Assembly: GCF_013106755.1 (NCBI RefSeq)
Contig: NZ_WHPF01000013.1
Span: forward strand, 113,196-177,195
DNA: 64,000 nt
Direction: 5' to 3'
Source: Limnovirga soli
Lineage (GTDB): Bacteria; Bacteroidota; Bacteroidia; Chitinophagales; Chitinophagaceae
A model generated the notes under the pieces. It was not told where the DNA came from and did no database searches. It saw only the letters and a list, made by a program, of their open reading frames with translations. Positions within the stretch are counted from its first letter, which is position 1. Every line of letters begins with the position of its first letter. This document shows positions 1-7,478 of this stretch, piece after piece. A program made the position numbers and the translations under genes.

Positions 1-23
1 AAAAACCATGCGGGTCTTTCCTT

Positions 24-581
24 CTACTTCACTTGTCTGAACGTGACGTTAATTCTGCCGCCATCGAGTTTACGCTTAGGCACTTGATGCTTATAAAGCT
101 TTTGGACATTCTTTCCCATCTCCAAAATTGAACCATCATGGAGGAAAAGCTTTGTGATTGCATTTGTCTCCTTACTTTTAAATTGAAATTCACGGGTGAC
201 ACCAAGGCTTACGGATGCGATTGATTCATGAAGCTGCGATTCTAAATCTGAGTGCCAGCCGATACTATCGTTCCCTGACCTGTAGTAGTTAAGAAGGCAT
301 GCATTATATTTCTTGTTGATTGTTGCTTCAACGATTTCTTTTAACTCAAGCAATGGTTTGATAAATGGCTTTGGCAGATTTTCGGTTCCGCTGTAGTTAT
401 ACTGTTTCTCTCCGTACCATGCAGTCAGTCTTGGTTGTAAGATTTCCTTTCCCATAATCTTGATTGGCTTGTGTTCCCATTCAATCTGCTCTTTTAACTG
501 CTGAAAGAAGTATTCTGTATCTGTTATAATATCAGTGAATAATATGCATTCTGCATTAGGAAGTTCTATGTTTGTTTTCAT
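24..581 (-). CDS. AlkB-like 2-oxoglutarate/Fe(II) dioxygenase
   Basis: A 185-residue protein with the complete AlkB active site. The iron-binding HxD lies in GWHSD (H110, D112), the distal histidine in YKHQVPK (H165), and the 2-oxoglutarate/product-binding signature RINVTFR (R176, R182) fits the family's RxNxTxR. The length and the compact N-terminus resemble ALKBH2/3-type enzymes, which oxidatively remove methyl groups from N1-methyladenine and N3-methylcytosine in DNA or RNA. It is the most distal gene seen in the minus-strand run from 1146, separated from the gene before it by a hairpin at 607-633. An element-borne AlkB may protect element DNA or counter alkylation stress (inference). The start ATG follows the same AATAAGTAATG-type context as the gene at 1146. 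Confidence 0.93.
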   Translation of the reverse strand: MKTNIELPNAECILFTDIITDTEYFFQQLKEQIEWEHKPIKIMGKEILQPRLTAWYGEKQYNYSGTENLPKPFIKPLLELKEIVEATINKKYNACLLNYYRSGNDSIGWHSDLESQLHESIASVSLGVTREFQFKSKETNAITKLFLHDGSILEMGKNVQKLYKHQVPKRKLDGGRINVTFRQVK

Positions 582-606
582 TACTTATTTTTTATTTGTT
601 GTTTAA

Positions 607-633
607 AATGCCGCTCGATCTTCGAGCGGCATT
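607..633 (-). terminator. Hairpin between 649-1146 gene and alkB-like gene
   Basis: A perfect 12-bp stem (AATGCCGCTCGA with its complement) and a 3-base loop, followed on the minus strand by TTTT. It looks like a terminator or a partial read-through attenuator for the upstream gene. Confidence 0.7.
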
Positions 634-648
634 GATTTCATCCTGTCC

Positions 649-1146
649 TTATTTTTCAACTTCGTCTAATTGTAAACTTTTGGTTCTTAAATATTCGTTA
701 TCAATCTCTGATAATTCTAAGCCATCAAACATTTGCTCTGACCAATTCTTATCATATTCTTTAGAATAATTAGCTTTATACTGAATTAGCTTCATTTCAT
801 AATCAAGAAAATCTCTTGAATACGCTCTATCCCAAAGTTCATATGCTGTTCCAAACTCGTCATTTCGCAGAGTCCACTTAAGATTAAAATAATGTGTTAT
901 ATAATCTTCGGCTAAATATGCGTATGTCCCTGCAATTACAACATTGATGGTGATTACAATACCATTCTTGTTTATGAATTTTAAACTGGCAGTACTTCCT
1001 CTATAAACTCCGCCTGGACCTTTTGGCTTCTTTTTTGTTTTAAACCTTTCTGCCCTTGCCATCTGCAATGCTTCCCATACAAGTTCCGCATTGGTCATTA
1101 CTGTGTAGTCAACTGGTGCTACATCGTTTGTTACTTTTGTTTTCAT
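649..1146 (-). CDS. Hypothetical protein, 165 aa, element-borne
   Basis: I do not recognise this protein. It is soluble-looking, with a lysine-rich stretch (KTKKKPKGPGG, about residues 37-47), a predicted beta-rich middle (LKFINKNGIVITINVVIAG) and an acidic helical C-terminus. No signal peptide or membrane segment is visible. It is preceded by the structured leader at 1165-1284, and its start codon lies 18 bases after the last leader stem. The leader resembles the one in front of the polymerase-like gene at 5170, which suggests common control (inference). It is followed by a hairpin and then the AlkB-like gene. Confidence 0.75.
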   Translation of the reverse strand: MKTKVTNDVAPVDYTVMTNAELVWEALQMARAERFKTKKKPKGPGGVYRGSTASLKFINKNGIVITINVVIAGTYAYLAEDYITHYFNLKWTLRNDEFGTAYELWDRAYSRDFLDYEMKLIQYKANYSKEYDKNWSEQMFDGLELSEIDNEYLRTKSLQLDEVEK

Positions 1147-1164
1147 TACTTATTAAATTAAAAT

Positions 1165-1284
1165 GGCCCGGAAAAAAGGTAGAGCTTCTTTTAACCGAGC
1201 CGGATTTTTAATCCTAAACTTTTTATGCTTCAATTACCAGGCTCTACTCCAATAATATCCGCTATCATACTTTTAAATACTGAG
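1165..1284 (-). promoter_or_regulatory. Structured 5' leader with crossed stems (copy 1)
   Basis: Read on the minus strand: a conserved block CAGTATTTAAAAGTATGATAGC (1282-1261, in part), then stem A GTAGAGC (1247-1241), a 39-base spacer, stem B GGCTCGG (1201-1195), A' GCTCTAC (1185-1179), 7 bases, and B' CCGGGCC (1171-1165) followed by ATTTTAATTT. The A-B-A'-B' order is that of an H-type pseudoknot, and B/B' plus its T-rich tail also looks like an attenuator. Copy 2 at 5189-5310 has the same plan with different stem sequences. Role inferred: cis control of the downstream gene. Confidence 0.65.
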
Positions 1285-1403
1285 GAAAATAAAAAAGTGA
1301 TTCTCTCAATATTGTACCGTAAAGATGCATGGGGATTGAATTAAAGAGAAATTGGGAAGGCGAGAATCACACAAACTCCACATCGGTTCCATATCGGTTG
1401 TCT

Positions 1404-1425
1404 TGATCTCGACGCGTCGAGATCA
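1404..1425. repeat. Perfect 22-bp palindrome in divergent intergenic region
   Basis: TGATCTCGACG followed directly by its complement, with no spacer. Just upstream, ATCGGTT occurs twice in a 16-base stretch. The site lies between the divergent genes starting at 1146 (minus) and 1479 (plus), a natural place for an operator or a recombination or nicking site. Confidence 0.6.
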
Positions 1426-1478
1426 GGGTCCCTCACATTTTTTATTCTTCCAGTATTTAAATGATAAACAATACAACA

Positions 1479-1682
1479 ATGGAAAAGAATTTAAACGAGC
1501 TTATCAGTGAGCTCAACAAGCAGACAGAGGGACTCAAACAACTGAAGGAAGAGTTTGAGCAGTATCAAAAATCAGAAGCAGAAAAATCCAGCTCAGTAAT
1601 TACTTTTTTTTGTGGTACAAGTGTATCAGATGAAATAAAAGAAGAGATAATCAAAAATGTAAGACACCAGTTTTTAAACTAG
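1479..1682 (+). CDS. Small coiled-coil protein, 67 aa
   Basis: A short helical protein with heptad-like spacing over roughly residues 5-40 (LNELISELNKQTEGLKQLKE), then a hydrophobic turn containing FFCGTSVSDEIKEE. No known family was recognised. An ATG at 1461 would add six residues, but it overlaps the CAGTATTTAAA block (1451-1461) that also occurs upstream of two other element genes and is probably promoter sequence, so the second ATG is preferred. A strong terminator follows 24 bases after the stop, making this a single-gene unit. Confidence 0.6.
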   Translation: MEKNLNELISELNKQTEGLKQLKEEFEQYQKSEAEKSSSVITFFCGTSVSDEIKEEIIKNVRHQFLN

Positions 1683-1705
1683 GTTTTCATTATTTTTTAT
1701 TTTTT

Positions 1706-1740
1706 AGGTCGGTCTTTAATTAGACCGGCCTTTTTATTTT
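1706..1740 (+). terminator. Rho-independent terminator of the coiled-coil gene
   Basis: Stem AGGTCGGTCT with AGACCGGCCT (one G-T pair), a 6-base loop, then TTTTATTTT. Confidence 0.85.
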
Positions 1741-1755
1741 GCGTTTAGGACTCCA

Positions 1756-1840
1756 AAACGGAGACCAAATTCAAACCTTGCAGATAATACTGATTTCGGT
1801 TCAGAGGTCCGTAACGGAGCCCATATTCAATCGTGCGAAT
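1756..1840. repeat. Two imperfect direct repeats
   Basis: The block ACGGAGNCCANATTCAA occurs twice about 60 bases apart (near 1758 and 1815). It is too short to classify, possibly iteron-like. Confidence 0.35.
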
Positions 1841-1867
1841 AAAAAATGCCAACACGTAATGTTGGCA
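1841..1867 (-). terminator. Terminator of the 83-aa gene
   Basis: TGCCAACA and TGTTGGCA pair around a 5-base loop. The minus-strand transcript continues into TTTTTT. Confidence 0.8.
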
Positions 1868-1975
1868 CAATGGAGGGATATGATATTGGATTTTAATGGC
1901 AGTAAATACTTGTGATTTTGAATTTCGAAGATGCATCGTATTCCCAAGAGAATTCCGTTTGGACAGAAGAAATTT

Positions 1976-2227
1976 CTAACTCCATATTCCCCTCCTCTTC
2001 CATTCCTTGTTCTGAACTCTCATGCCGATTTGGTATATGTCCAAATCATTGTTGTTGCAGTACCTGAAGCACTGAATCATTGTCTTGTTCAGGTGCTCGT
2101 TCTCCTCCTCGCTTATGCTGTCCAGCTCGATTTCGTCGTCTGGATGGAATGCCACGTTGTAGGTGACGTAGAGGTCTTCAAAGAAGCCCTTGATCGATTT
2201 CTCCGAATTGATTTCATAATTTTTCAT
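1976..2227 (-). CDS. Hypothetical acidic protein, 83 aa
   Basis: An unrecognised small acidic protein (start MKNYEINSEKSIKG; central HPDDEIELDSISEEENEH; C-terminus KEWKRRGIWS). An in-frame start at 2332 is rejected because it falls in a terminator hairpin (2321-2351). The ATG at 2227 gives a compact gene enclosed by terminators on both sides, so it has its own transcription unit. Size and charge resemble small phage or plasmid accessory proteins, but no function can be assigned. Confidence 0.6.
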   Translation of the reverse strand: MKNYEINSEKSIKGFFEDLYVTYNVAFHPDDEIELDSISEEENEHLNKTMIQCFRYCNNNDLDIYQIGMRVQNKEWKRRGIWS

Positions 2228-2320
2228 GATGTATAATTTTGATACAGCAAGAATAGCAGTTCGGTTCCACGCACGCGTCATGGGTGCGCGCAAGGATTTT
2301 GCTAAAGATTCTGGGGAATA

Positions 2321-2351
2321 AAAAAACCGCAACCAATATTAGATTGCGGTT
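2321..2351 (-). terminator. Rho-independent terminator upstream of the 83-aa gene
   Basis: AACCGCAA and TTGCGGTT pair around an 11-base loop, followed on the minus strand by a run of T. It stops transcription arriving from the 2.7-3.4 kb side. Confidence 0.8.
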
Positions 2352-2549
2352 CGTCGATTGCGTCCAACCAAGTTTGACGTTTCGTTTTCAGCTCTTTTTT
2401 GGACAGTAAAAAACAGTTCAAAAGAAATCGGCAACAAAATCCTGTAAAAACCTACCCACACGGATGTAGATAGGCGCAGTATAGTGGATTATACGATTCG
2501 TTTCGTAGTTATTGCTAAGTTTTTTAGTACGTCGATAAGAAATGGCATA

Positions 2550-2671
2550 TCAGAAGTGTTCGACCAGGTACTTTATACCCTGGAAAAGTAGCATCACGGC
2601 GGCAATTATTCCACCGACGATTAATAAGGGAGAAAACGGTCCTTAAAAAAGTTGTCCTCGTAGTTCGACAT
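2550..2671 (-). pseudogene. Possible broken small membrane-protein ORF
   Basis: An ATG at 2671 opens a reading MSNYEDNFFKDR that stops soon after. A second frame then reads a clean membrane segment (LLIVGGIIAAVMLLFQG) ending at 2550. The two parts look like one small single-pass membrane protein interrupted by a frame change. The rest of the 2228-2676 interval shows nothing else I can name besides the terminator. Confidence 0.35.
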
Positions 2672-2676
2672 ATAAA

Positions 2677-3446
2677 TTACATAAATGAACTAAACTCAAG
2701 TCCCATCTCCGCTAATATTCTTCTTACCTCGATTTCAATTTGAACTTTTCGAGATGGCCATACTCTGGATAAGACCAAGATAGTTTCGTAGGCTTTTTGA
2801 TTTTCAGACTTTGAATCAAATGGTGCACTTGACACTTTATTTAAATTTTGAATGTATTCTATCCCAATATCAGATGCTAATACATCAATTTGAGAATTAA
2901 GTTGGGATGATATTGAAGATAAAGAAGAACGTAAACTATCTCTTGCAGCAACTATTGCCCTTGCATTTAAAACTGCGTTTTCTTGGCCTTCATTTACGCC
3001 ACGAGTTATTAATTTATCAAGTTCTTCAACATATTTCCTTGGTGCATCATCAATCTTTTTCTTAGCTTTTTTTCGATTCCAGATTGTTGTTACAAAAAAA
3101 GTAATAAGACCAACTAATAAAGGCGCAAATATGCCCATAAAAAAATCACTGAATGAAAGAATAGGTTTAGGGGTATCTATTTGGTTTTTTAATGAGTCTA
3201 TTTTTTTTAAGATTACTAAATCCCTTGGCGTTAGAACTGAATCACTGTAAATCAACACACTACGAAGTGAATCAAAGTAAAAACCTTTTATAGGTATTGG
3301 CCTATATGGGTCTAGGATACCATCCAAATCCCCATGAAAGTATCTTTATTATTTTGTGAAAATAATTGCAAACTCATAAGAATAAAAGCAAGACAAAGAA
3401 AAAAATTAAGGGGTGCAATTTTTGATGGGTAATTTTTATAATTCAT
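2677..3446 (-). pseudogene. Secreted/membrane protein with a one-base frameshift
   Basis: A 42-codon ORF starting at 3446 encodes a clear signal sequence (residues about 13-30, NFFLCLAFILMSLQLFSQ) and stops early. The following frame, open from about 3360 to 2677, encodes a protein with a membrane segment (FAPLLVGLITFFVTTIW) and a helical C-terminal domain. Adding one G to the run of four at 3330-3333 (C on the plus strand) joins the two frames into a natural 256-residue protein, so this is a real inactivating deletion or an assembly error. The family was not recognised. If the long frame is expressed alone, a TTG at 3327 would be its start. Confidence 0.65.
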
Positions 3447-3498
3447 TTTGTAAAAAGAGTTTTGGCTACTGCAATATAAAACTCCTTTTTTATTACTC

Positions 3499-3532
3499 CA
3501 AAAAAATGAGCTGATGTAGAAACACCAGCTCT
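3499..3532 (-). terminator. Terminator of the polymerase-like gene
   Basis: Minus-strand stem AGCTGGTGT with ACATCAGCT (one mismatch) and a 4-base loop, followed by a run of seven T. Confidence 0.75.
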
Positions 3533-3622
3533 AATAATAAGTAAGTTAAACAATCCTGCCTAAAAAACATGAGCAAAATGCTCAATAATTTAAATACTGT
3601 GAAATCTGAAAAATTTATTCCA

Positions 3623-5170
3623 TCATTCGAACTGACCTTCGTACAATTCCTGAGCAATTTCCTTTCCATAATACAGCTCGAAGTATTCGATTGGTTGCAC
3701 ATGACTATCCCCTGGTGTGATTAGGAGCTCATAATTGACTCCGGATTGTTTTTCTGTGGTAACTATAGGGTCACTTGGATTTGGTTTATCTATGGAGACC
3801 ATTTCTGATTCTGTTCTATAGTCCTCAATCTTGAAATTAGGCTTTATGCCTAATGCATTGAACTCATCCCTTAGCATTTCTATTCCCTTTGCAATTGCCT
3901 CTTCGGAATCTGAATATAAAGAATCGAAAATATTTACAACATCATAACCCATCTTTATGAGCTTTATGTTTATTGAAAAAATAATTGCTGTTTCAAGTTG
4001 CTGCATCATTACTGGAAACTCTTTGTAATGTTTTGAATAAAACTCATTTCCTTTTAAAGCGAATATGGCTTCATAGCATGTAGGATAAGATTCTTTAAAC
4101 TGGCTCTTTAAGTAGTTTTCTTTTTCTATTTCCTTCGTGAAAAATACCTTGCCGAAGAACTCTGCTTTAAACTCGCCTCTCTTATCAGCTGACACATTAT
4201 TTAGGTGCATAAAATGCTCATAAAACCTTCCTTCCTCACATGCTTCCTGATATTTCAAAACATCTTTCTTAATAAAACTGTATTTCTTTTCTGAAAAATT
4301 CCTGAATAGAATTGATGCAATGAGAGGCTGTGAATTAGATATGTCAATGCCGATGAGAGGTTTACTGTTCAATCTAAGGAACTTTCTGTAACCTTTTTCC
4401 AGATTTGTGATGTTGGTATAAATCCGGCTATCCTTATCCGGTCTTGAAATCCTGAACCTGCCAGCGAGTAACTTGTAAACTGGGATAAATTTAGTGGGGA
4501 TTTTGCCGATAATTTGGTACGGTACGGAAATGCCACTTATGTTAGGAACGAAAGCGCCACTTACCTGAGAGGCAATATTAGCATCATTTATTAGCTTAGG
4601 TACGAAAATGCCACTATCTAATACACCTATTTTAGTAAGGGTATTTGAATTAGAAATTAGTTCCTTTGACATATAATCATACACACCATCACACATAGAA
4701 ATCTTTTTTACAATCTGAAAATATTCCTGCAATTCACCAAACAGTTTTGATTCATCCAGTTCTGACATCATAACATCGCTAGCATTATTTAAAGTTGAAC
4801 GATTTATTAGAACGACATCGAGTGAATCATATTGTGGCTTGTACTTATAGGAAAACACACTGGCTTGGTAATTGGATTTATCAACTTTAAAAAGTCCTGC
4901 ATTCACAAGGTCATTTATAATTCTGTTTACCTCCTTATTGTCACATGACAAAAGTTCCCTTGAAACCCTTTGAGAAATAGCAACTGTCTTCGTGTTGGTG
5001 TTCCAGCATCTTTCAACTGTTGCTGAAAACATTTCAATGTATTTGTAAAGACAAATGTATTTGTTTTTAAAATGTTCGTTATTTTCGGCAAGTAATTTCA
5101 ATAAATCAATTCTTCCTGATGGGATGAATTTCATGTGAACTCCTTGCTTTATAATTTTTTTACGTGGCAT
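3623..5170 (-). CDS. Putative replication protein: winged-helix-like N-terminus plus family-A polymerase-like palm
   Basis: 515 residues. Residues about 60-100 (ISQRVSRELL...VNRIINDLVNAGLFKV) look like a winged helix-turn-helix. The C-terminal half carries motifs that can be laid on family-A DNA polymerases: motif A LIGIDISNSQP (D276; PolA DYSQIE), motif B RGEFKAEFFGKVFF (331-344; R-x3-K-x3-F-x3-Y/F as in the PolA O helix) and motif C VNIFDSLYS (D416; PolA VHDE). No exonuclease domain is present. A short SG-x-FVP motif recurs three times near residues 186-217. A second ATG at 5134 is preceded by AAGGAG at 5-base spacing, unusual for this phylum, and may be the real start. Structured leader upstream, terminator downstream. 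The polymerase assignment is inferred from motifs only. Confidence 0.55.
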   Translation of the reverse strand: MPRKKIIKQGVHMKFIPSGRIDLLKLLAENNEHFKNKYICLYKYIEMFSATVERCWNTNTKTVAISQRVSRELLSCDNKEVNRIINDLVNAGLFKVDKSNYQASVFSYKYKPQYDSLDVVLINRSTLNNASDVMMSELDESKLFGELQEYFQIVKKISMCDGVYDYMSKELISNSNTLTKIGVLDSGIFVPKLINDANIASQVSGAFVPNISGISVPYQIIGKIPTKFIPVYKLLAGRFRISRPDKDSRIYTNITNLEKGYRKFLRLNSKPLIGIDISNSQPLIASILFRNFSEKKYSFIKKDVLKYQEACEEGRFYEHFMHLNNVSADKRGEFKAEFFGKVFFTKEIEKENYLKSQFKESYPTCYEAIFALKGNEFYSKHYKEFPVMMQQLETAIIFSINIKLIKMGYDVVNIFDSLYSDSEEAIAKGIEMLRDEFNALGIKPNFKIEDYRTESEMVSIDKPNPSDPIVTTEKQSGVNYELLITPGDSHVQPIEYFELYYGKEIAQELYEGQFE

Positions 5171-5188
5171 TGCATATAAAATTAAAAT

Positions 5189-5310
5189 GCCGGAAAGAAA
5201 GGTGGTAGTCTTTACAATCCGGCGTGAGTTTTAAACTCAAATATTTTTTACTTTCAACTTTTGACTACCACACCAAAAATTTACTCGCTATCATAATTTT
5301 AAATACTGAC
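5189..5310 (-). promoter_or_regulatory. Structured 5' leader with crossed stems (copy 2)
   Basis: Minus strand: the conserved CAGTATTTAAAATTATGATAG-type block (5309-5288), stem A GTGGTAGTC (5271-5263), 39 bases including a small GAGTTT hairpin, stem B GCCGGA (5223-5218), A' GACTACCAC (5210-5202), 7 bases, B' TCCGGC (5194-5189), then ATTTTAATTTT. The A-to-B spacing and the A'-to-B' spacing are identical to copy 1 while the stem sequences differ. It leads into the polymerase-like gene 19 bases later. Confidence 0.65.
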
Positions 5311-5393
5311 ATATATTTTTTTTGATGTAGCAAAGATGTGACGGTGAAACATGAACTGGAAATCGGTTTTTTTAATTCCATGTTCAATTGAAC

Positions 5394-6347
5394 TTAGCAT
5401 TTCAGAATTTCTGTCCTCATATGATTGCCAAGTGCCGCCATGAATGGAATCTGGACCATATTTCCCATCAGTTTTATTGAATTTGTTAGGCTTATTCCAT
5501 CGAAATTGCAACCTTCCAGGTTCGAAATGACCTGGTACTCTTCCAGTTTCATCTTTCTTTCTTCAAATGTTGTCCCATCAATCACTTTTATTCTGCCGTT
5601 TGCGGTTAAAGTGCCAGCAACTATGTCCTTTGTTGACTTCCAATTTTTACCGGTGTTGTAGTGGGTGATATTCGGGAGTAGGTTGTTCATGAATTGCTCA
5701 GGTTTTACTGCACATGGAGGTGGAAAACTGGGCACCCCGACATCCTTCCTGACCAACATGAAGATTGTCCTCTTCCTGTCCTGCCTGCCACCGTAGTTTT
5801 TTGCATTCATTATCTGGACTTCCATGTGGTAATTGTGTTTCAGAGTGTGTGCATAGTGACGCATCAACTCGGAGACGAATGGATTTACTTTATTATCAAA
5901 CATTCCATCAACCTGTTCAAATAGGGCTCCAGCCGGCATAAATTCATCAACCATGTCAAACTGGTTGAACATATAATAGTTTGAATCCGCAAATGGGTAT
6001 CTATTAGGATTGATTTTGGACAAATTGTGACAAACGCTACCCGAATTGATTAAAGCGATTTCACCTCTTTTTAATTTGACCTTGAATCGCTTTAAAAATT
6101 TGTTTACTGACTCAAAGTTTATATTATATATGTCCCCTTCAGCCTCACCGAATTGATAATGGCCCTGTGAGGTCCTGTAGTCTCCAATATCAAGCCCGTT
6201 ATTCTCTGGAAGGTTGTTTATATAGAACTGTCCTGCGACGTCCCAATTGTCAGAAGAATACACATTTTTGAAGCCTGCCAGTTTCAGTCCTTTGGACATG
6301 CCGCCAACCCCTGAGAAGAAGCCGATGGTTGTTAAATCATAACTCAT
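5394..6347 (-). CDS. C5 cytosine DNA methyltransferase, atypical catalytic motif
   Basis: 317 residues, the size of a solitary C5 methyltransferase. Motif I is FFSGVGGMSKGLKLAGF (SAM binding, residues 10-26), motif VIII RQDRKRTIFM (188-197), TLTAN at 246-250, and a motif X-like GNMVQIPF (295-302). The catalytic loop, normally GPPCQ-FS, reads NSGSVCHNLS (C106 kept; both prolines and the Gln replaced), and motif VI ENV is EQV (144-146). The gene overlaps the stop of the ParB-like gene by one base, indicating one operon. No restriction endonuclease is adjacent, so modification, regulatory or protective roles are all possible. The altered motif could mean a different base target or reduced activity. 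Confidence 0.82.
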   Translation of the reverse strand: MSYDLTTIGFFSGVGGMSKGLKLAGFKNVYSSDNWDVAGQFYINNLPENNGLDIGDYRTSQGHYQFGEAEGDIYNINFESVNKFLKRFKVKLKRGEIALINSGSVCHNLSKINPNRYPFADSNYYMFNQFDMVDEFMPAGALFEQVDGMFDNKVNPFVSELMRHYAHTLKHNYHMEVQIMNAKNYGGRQDRKRTIFMLVRKDVGVPSFPPPCAVKPEQFMNNLLPNITHYNTGKNWKSTKDIVAGTLTANGRIKVIDGTTFEERKMKLEEYQVISNLEGCNFDGISLTNSIKLMGNMVQIPFMAALGNHMRTEILKC

Positions 6348-7180
6348 TATTTTACTTTTTTTATTGTTACAAAAATTGTGTCTCCGTGGTCGTTCATGAA
6401 GCTGTAGGTTTCCGTTGAAGATTTTTTATCCTCTTGTGGAACAAGACAGTACTCATAGTCCAGTTTTTCTTCGCCATCTATGTTCACTTTGAGCTCACAG
6501 TTGACTGCTTTAATATCAATTTTAAAATTCGGGCATGAAAAATTGAATTTTAAATTTGGTGGTGGCGATTCTGGAGTCAATTCTTTTTGTATTACAGATG
6601 GTTCCTTTTCAATTTTGCCACCTTTTCTTTGTTGGGCAATTTGATATGCATGAAACATTGTGAAATCTTCCTCATTTTCAACTCTGTCAAACAGATTTAA
6701 GTCAAAATTTCCTACGTAGCGAGTCCTATATACGGTAGAACGGCTACAACCTAGAATTGCTGCCACCTTATAATCAGCATTTTCTTCCTCGGTTTCAATT
6801 TCTTTGGCCCATTCTGGATAGATTTCGAGCTGATTGATTAGAAAATTGATTAGTAAGTAGAACTTTAAGTTGTTCCTTTTGTGATACTGAAACTGCCCGT
6901 AGCAAATCATCCTTGTGATTTCCTTTTCGGATATGTTTTCTATAACAATTACTTCAATTTCTTTTAGCCCATTTTCACTTGCTGAGATGAAAGACTCAGG
7001 ATGGGTCAGCACTTTGTTGTCAATTGTTACCACAGGGCAATCGTAGTGGTTAAAAAATGCTGCCTCTTTAAGGTAAGTTGGTGTGATTTCGTTGTTTGGA
7101 AACATATCAACTACTGGGTGGATCGATAGAACCACCAATCTTACTGTTGTTCTTTTGTACTCGAACTTTTTTGTGTTCAT
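6347..7180 (-). CDS. ParB-like nuclease/DNA-binding protein
   Basis: 277 residues. The N-terminal 90 residues (LSIHPVVDMFPNN...CPVVTIDNKVLTHPES) resemble the ParB/Srx N-terminal fold. A helix-turn-helix follows at about 136-156 (YKVAAILGCSRSTVYRTRY). The C-terminal 80 residues are beta-rich and not recognised. Proteins of this layout are found in plasmids, ICEs and phages, either as centromere binders or fused to or neighbouring DNA methylases, and here a methyltransferase gene overlaps directly downstream. A 43-codon ORF lies just upstream. The long inverted repeat at 7479-7549 is a candidate binding site (inference). No ParA is encoded in the visible part of the element. Confidence 0.65.
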   Translation of the reverse strand: MNTKKFEYKRTTVRLVVLSIHPVVDMFPNNEITPTYLKEAAFFNHYDCPVVTIDNKVLTHPESFISASENGLKEIEVIVIENISEKEITRMICYGQFQYHKRNNLKFYLLINFLINQLEIYPEWAKEIETEEENADYKVAAILGCSRSTVYRTRYVGNFDLNLFDRVENEEDFTMFHAYQIAQQRKGGKIEKEPSVIQKELTPESPPPNLKFNFSCPNFKIDIKAVNCELKVNIDGEEKLDYEYCLVPQEDKKSSTETYSFMNDHGDTIFVTIKKVK

Positions 7181-7186
7181 GTTTTT

Positions 7187-7318
7187 TTAATTTAAGTGTA
7201 TAATTAAGTACTGGACGCTGTCGTCAAAATTTTCATTAATCAGGTGATTTATTTTGCAGTTAGGCATAACAAATCCGTCAATAACGATGTCTTCAATTTT
7301 TAATAAGTAGTTGTTCAT
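7187..7318 (-). CDS. Small ORF, 43 aa, upstream of parB-like gene
   Basis: A short ORF beginning MNNYLLKIEDIVIDGF and ending YLIIHLN, whose stop lies 6 bases before the ParB-like start. Its tight spacing and ordinary codon pattern suggest a translated leader or a small partner protein. The family is not recognised. Confidence 0.5.
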   Translation of the reverse strand: MNNYLLKIEDIVIDGFVMPNCKINHLINENFDDSVQYLIIHLN

Positions 7319-7478
7319 AATTTAATTGAGTTTTTATTTTTTACTTCATTTAAGGCAAGGCGAAGCCATGTGACTATTGATGGTCATTTGCCGCCAGGCA
7401 TTTAAATATATTTTTTAGATTAAAATTTTAGGGTGTTTAAGTCTTCGCCCTTTTCGTTTATGATGCAAACCTAATCGG

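Noticed and set aside
1745..1936. 63-aa minus-strand ORF
   Set aside because: It overlaps a terminator and short repeats, with no coding character.
2550..2671. Programmed frameshift
   Set aside because: A stop codon intervenes in the second frame before any usable slippery site.
7354..7395. Third copy of the pseudoknot leader
   Set aside because: It has crossing 4-5 bp pairs, but no conserved CAGTATTTAAAA block, spacing or long stems, so not counted.
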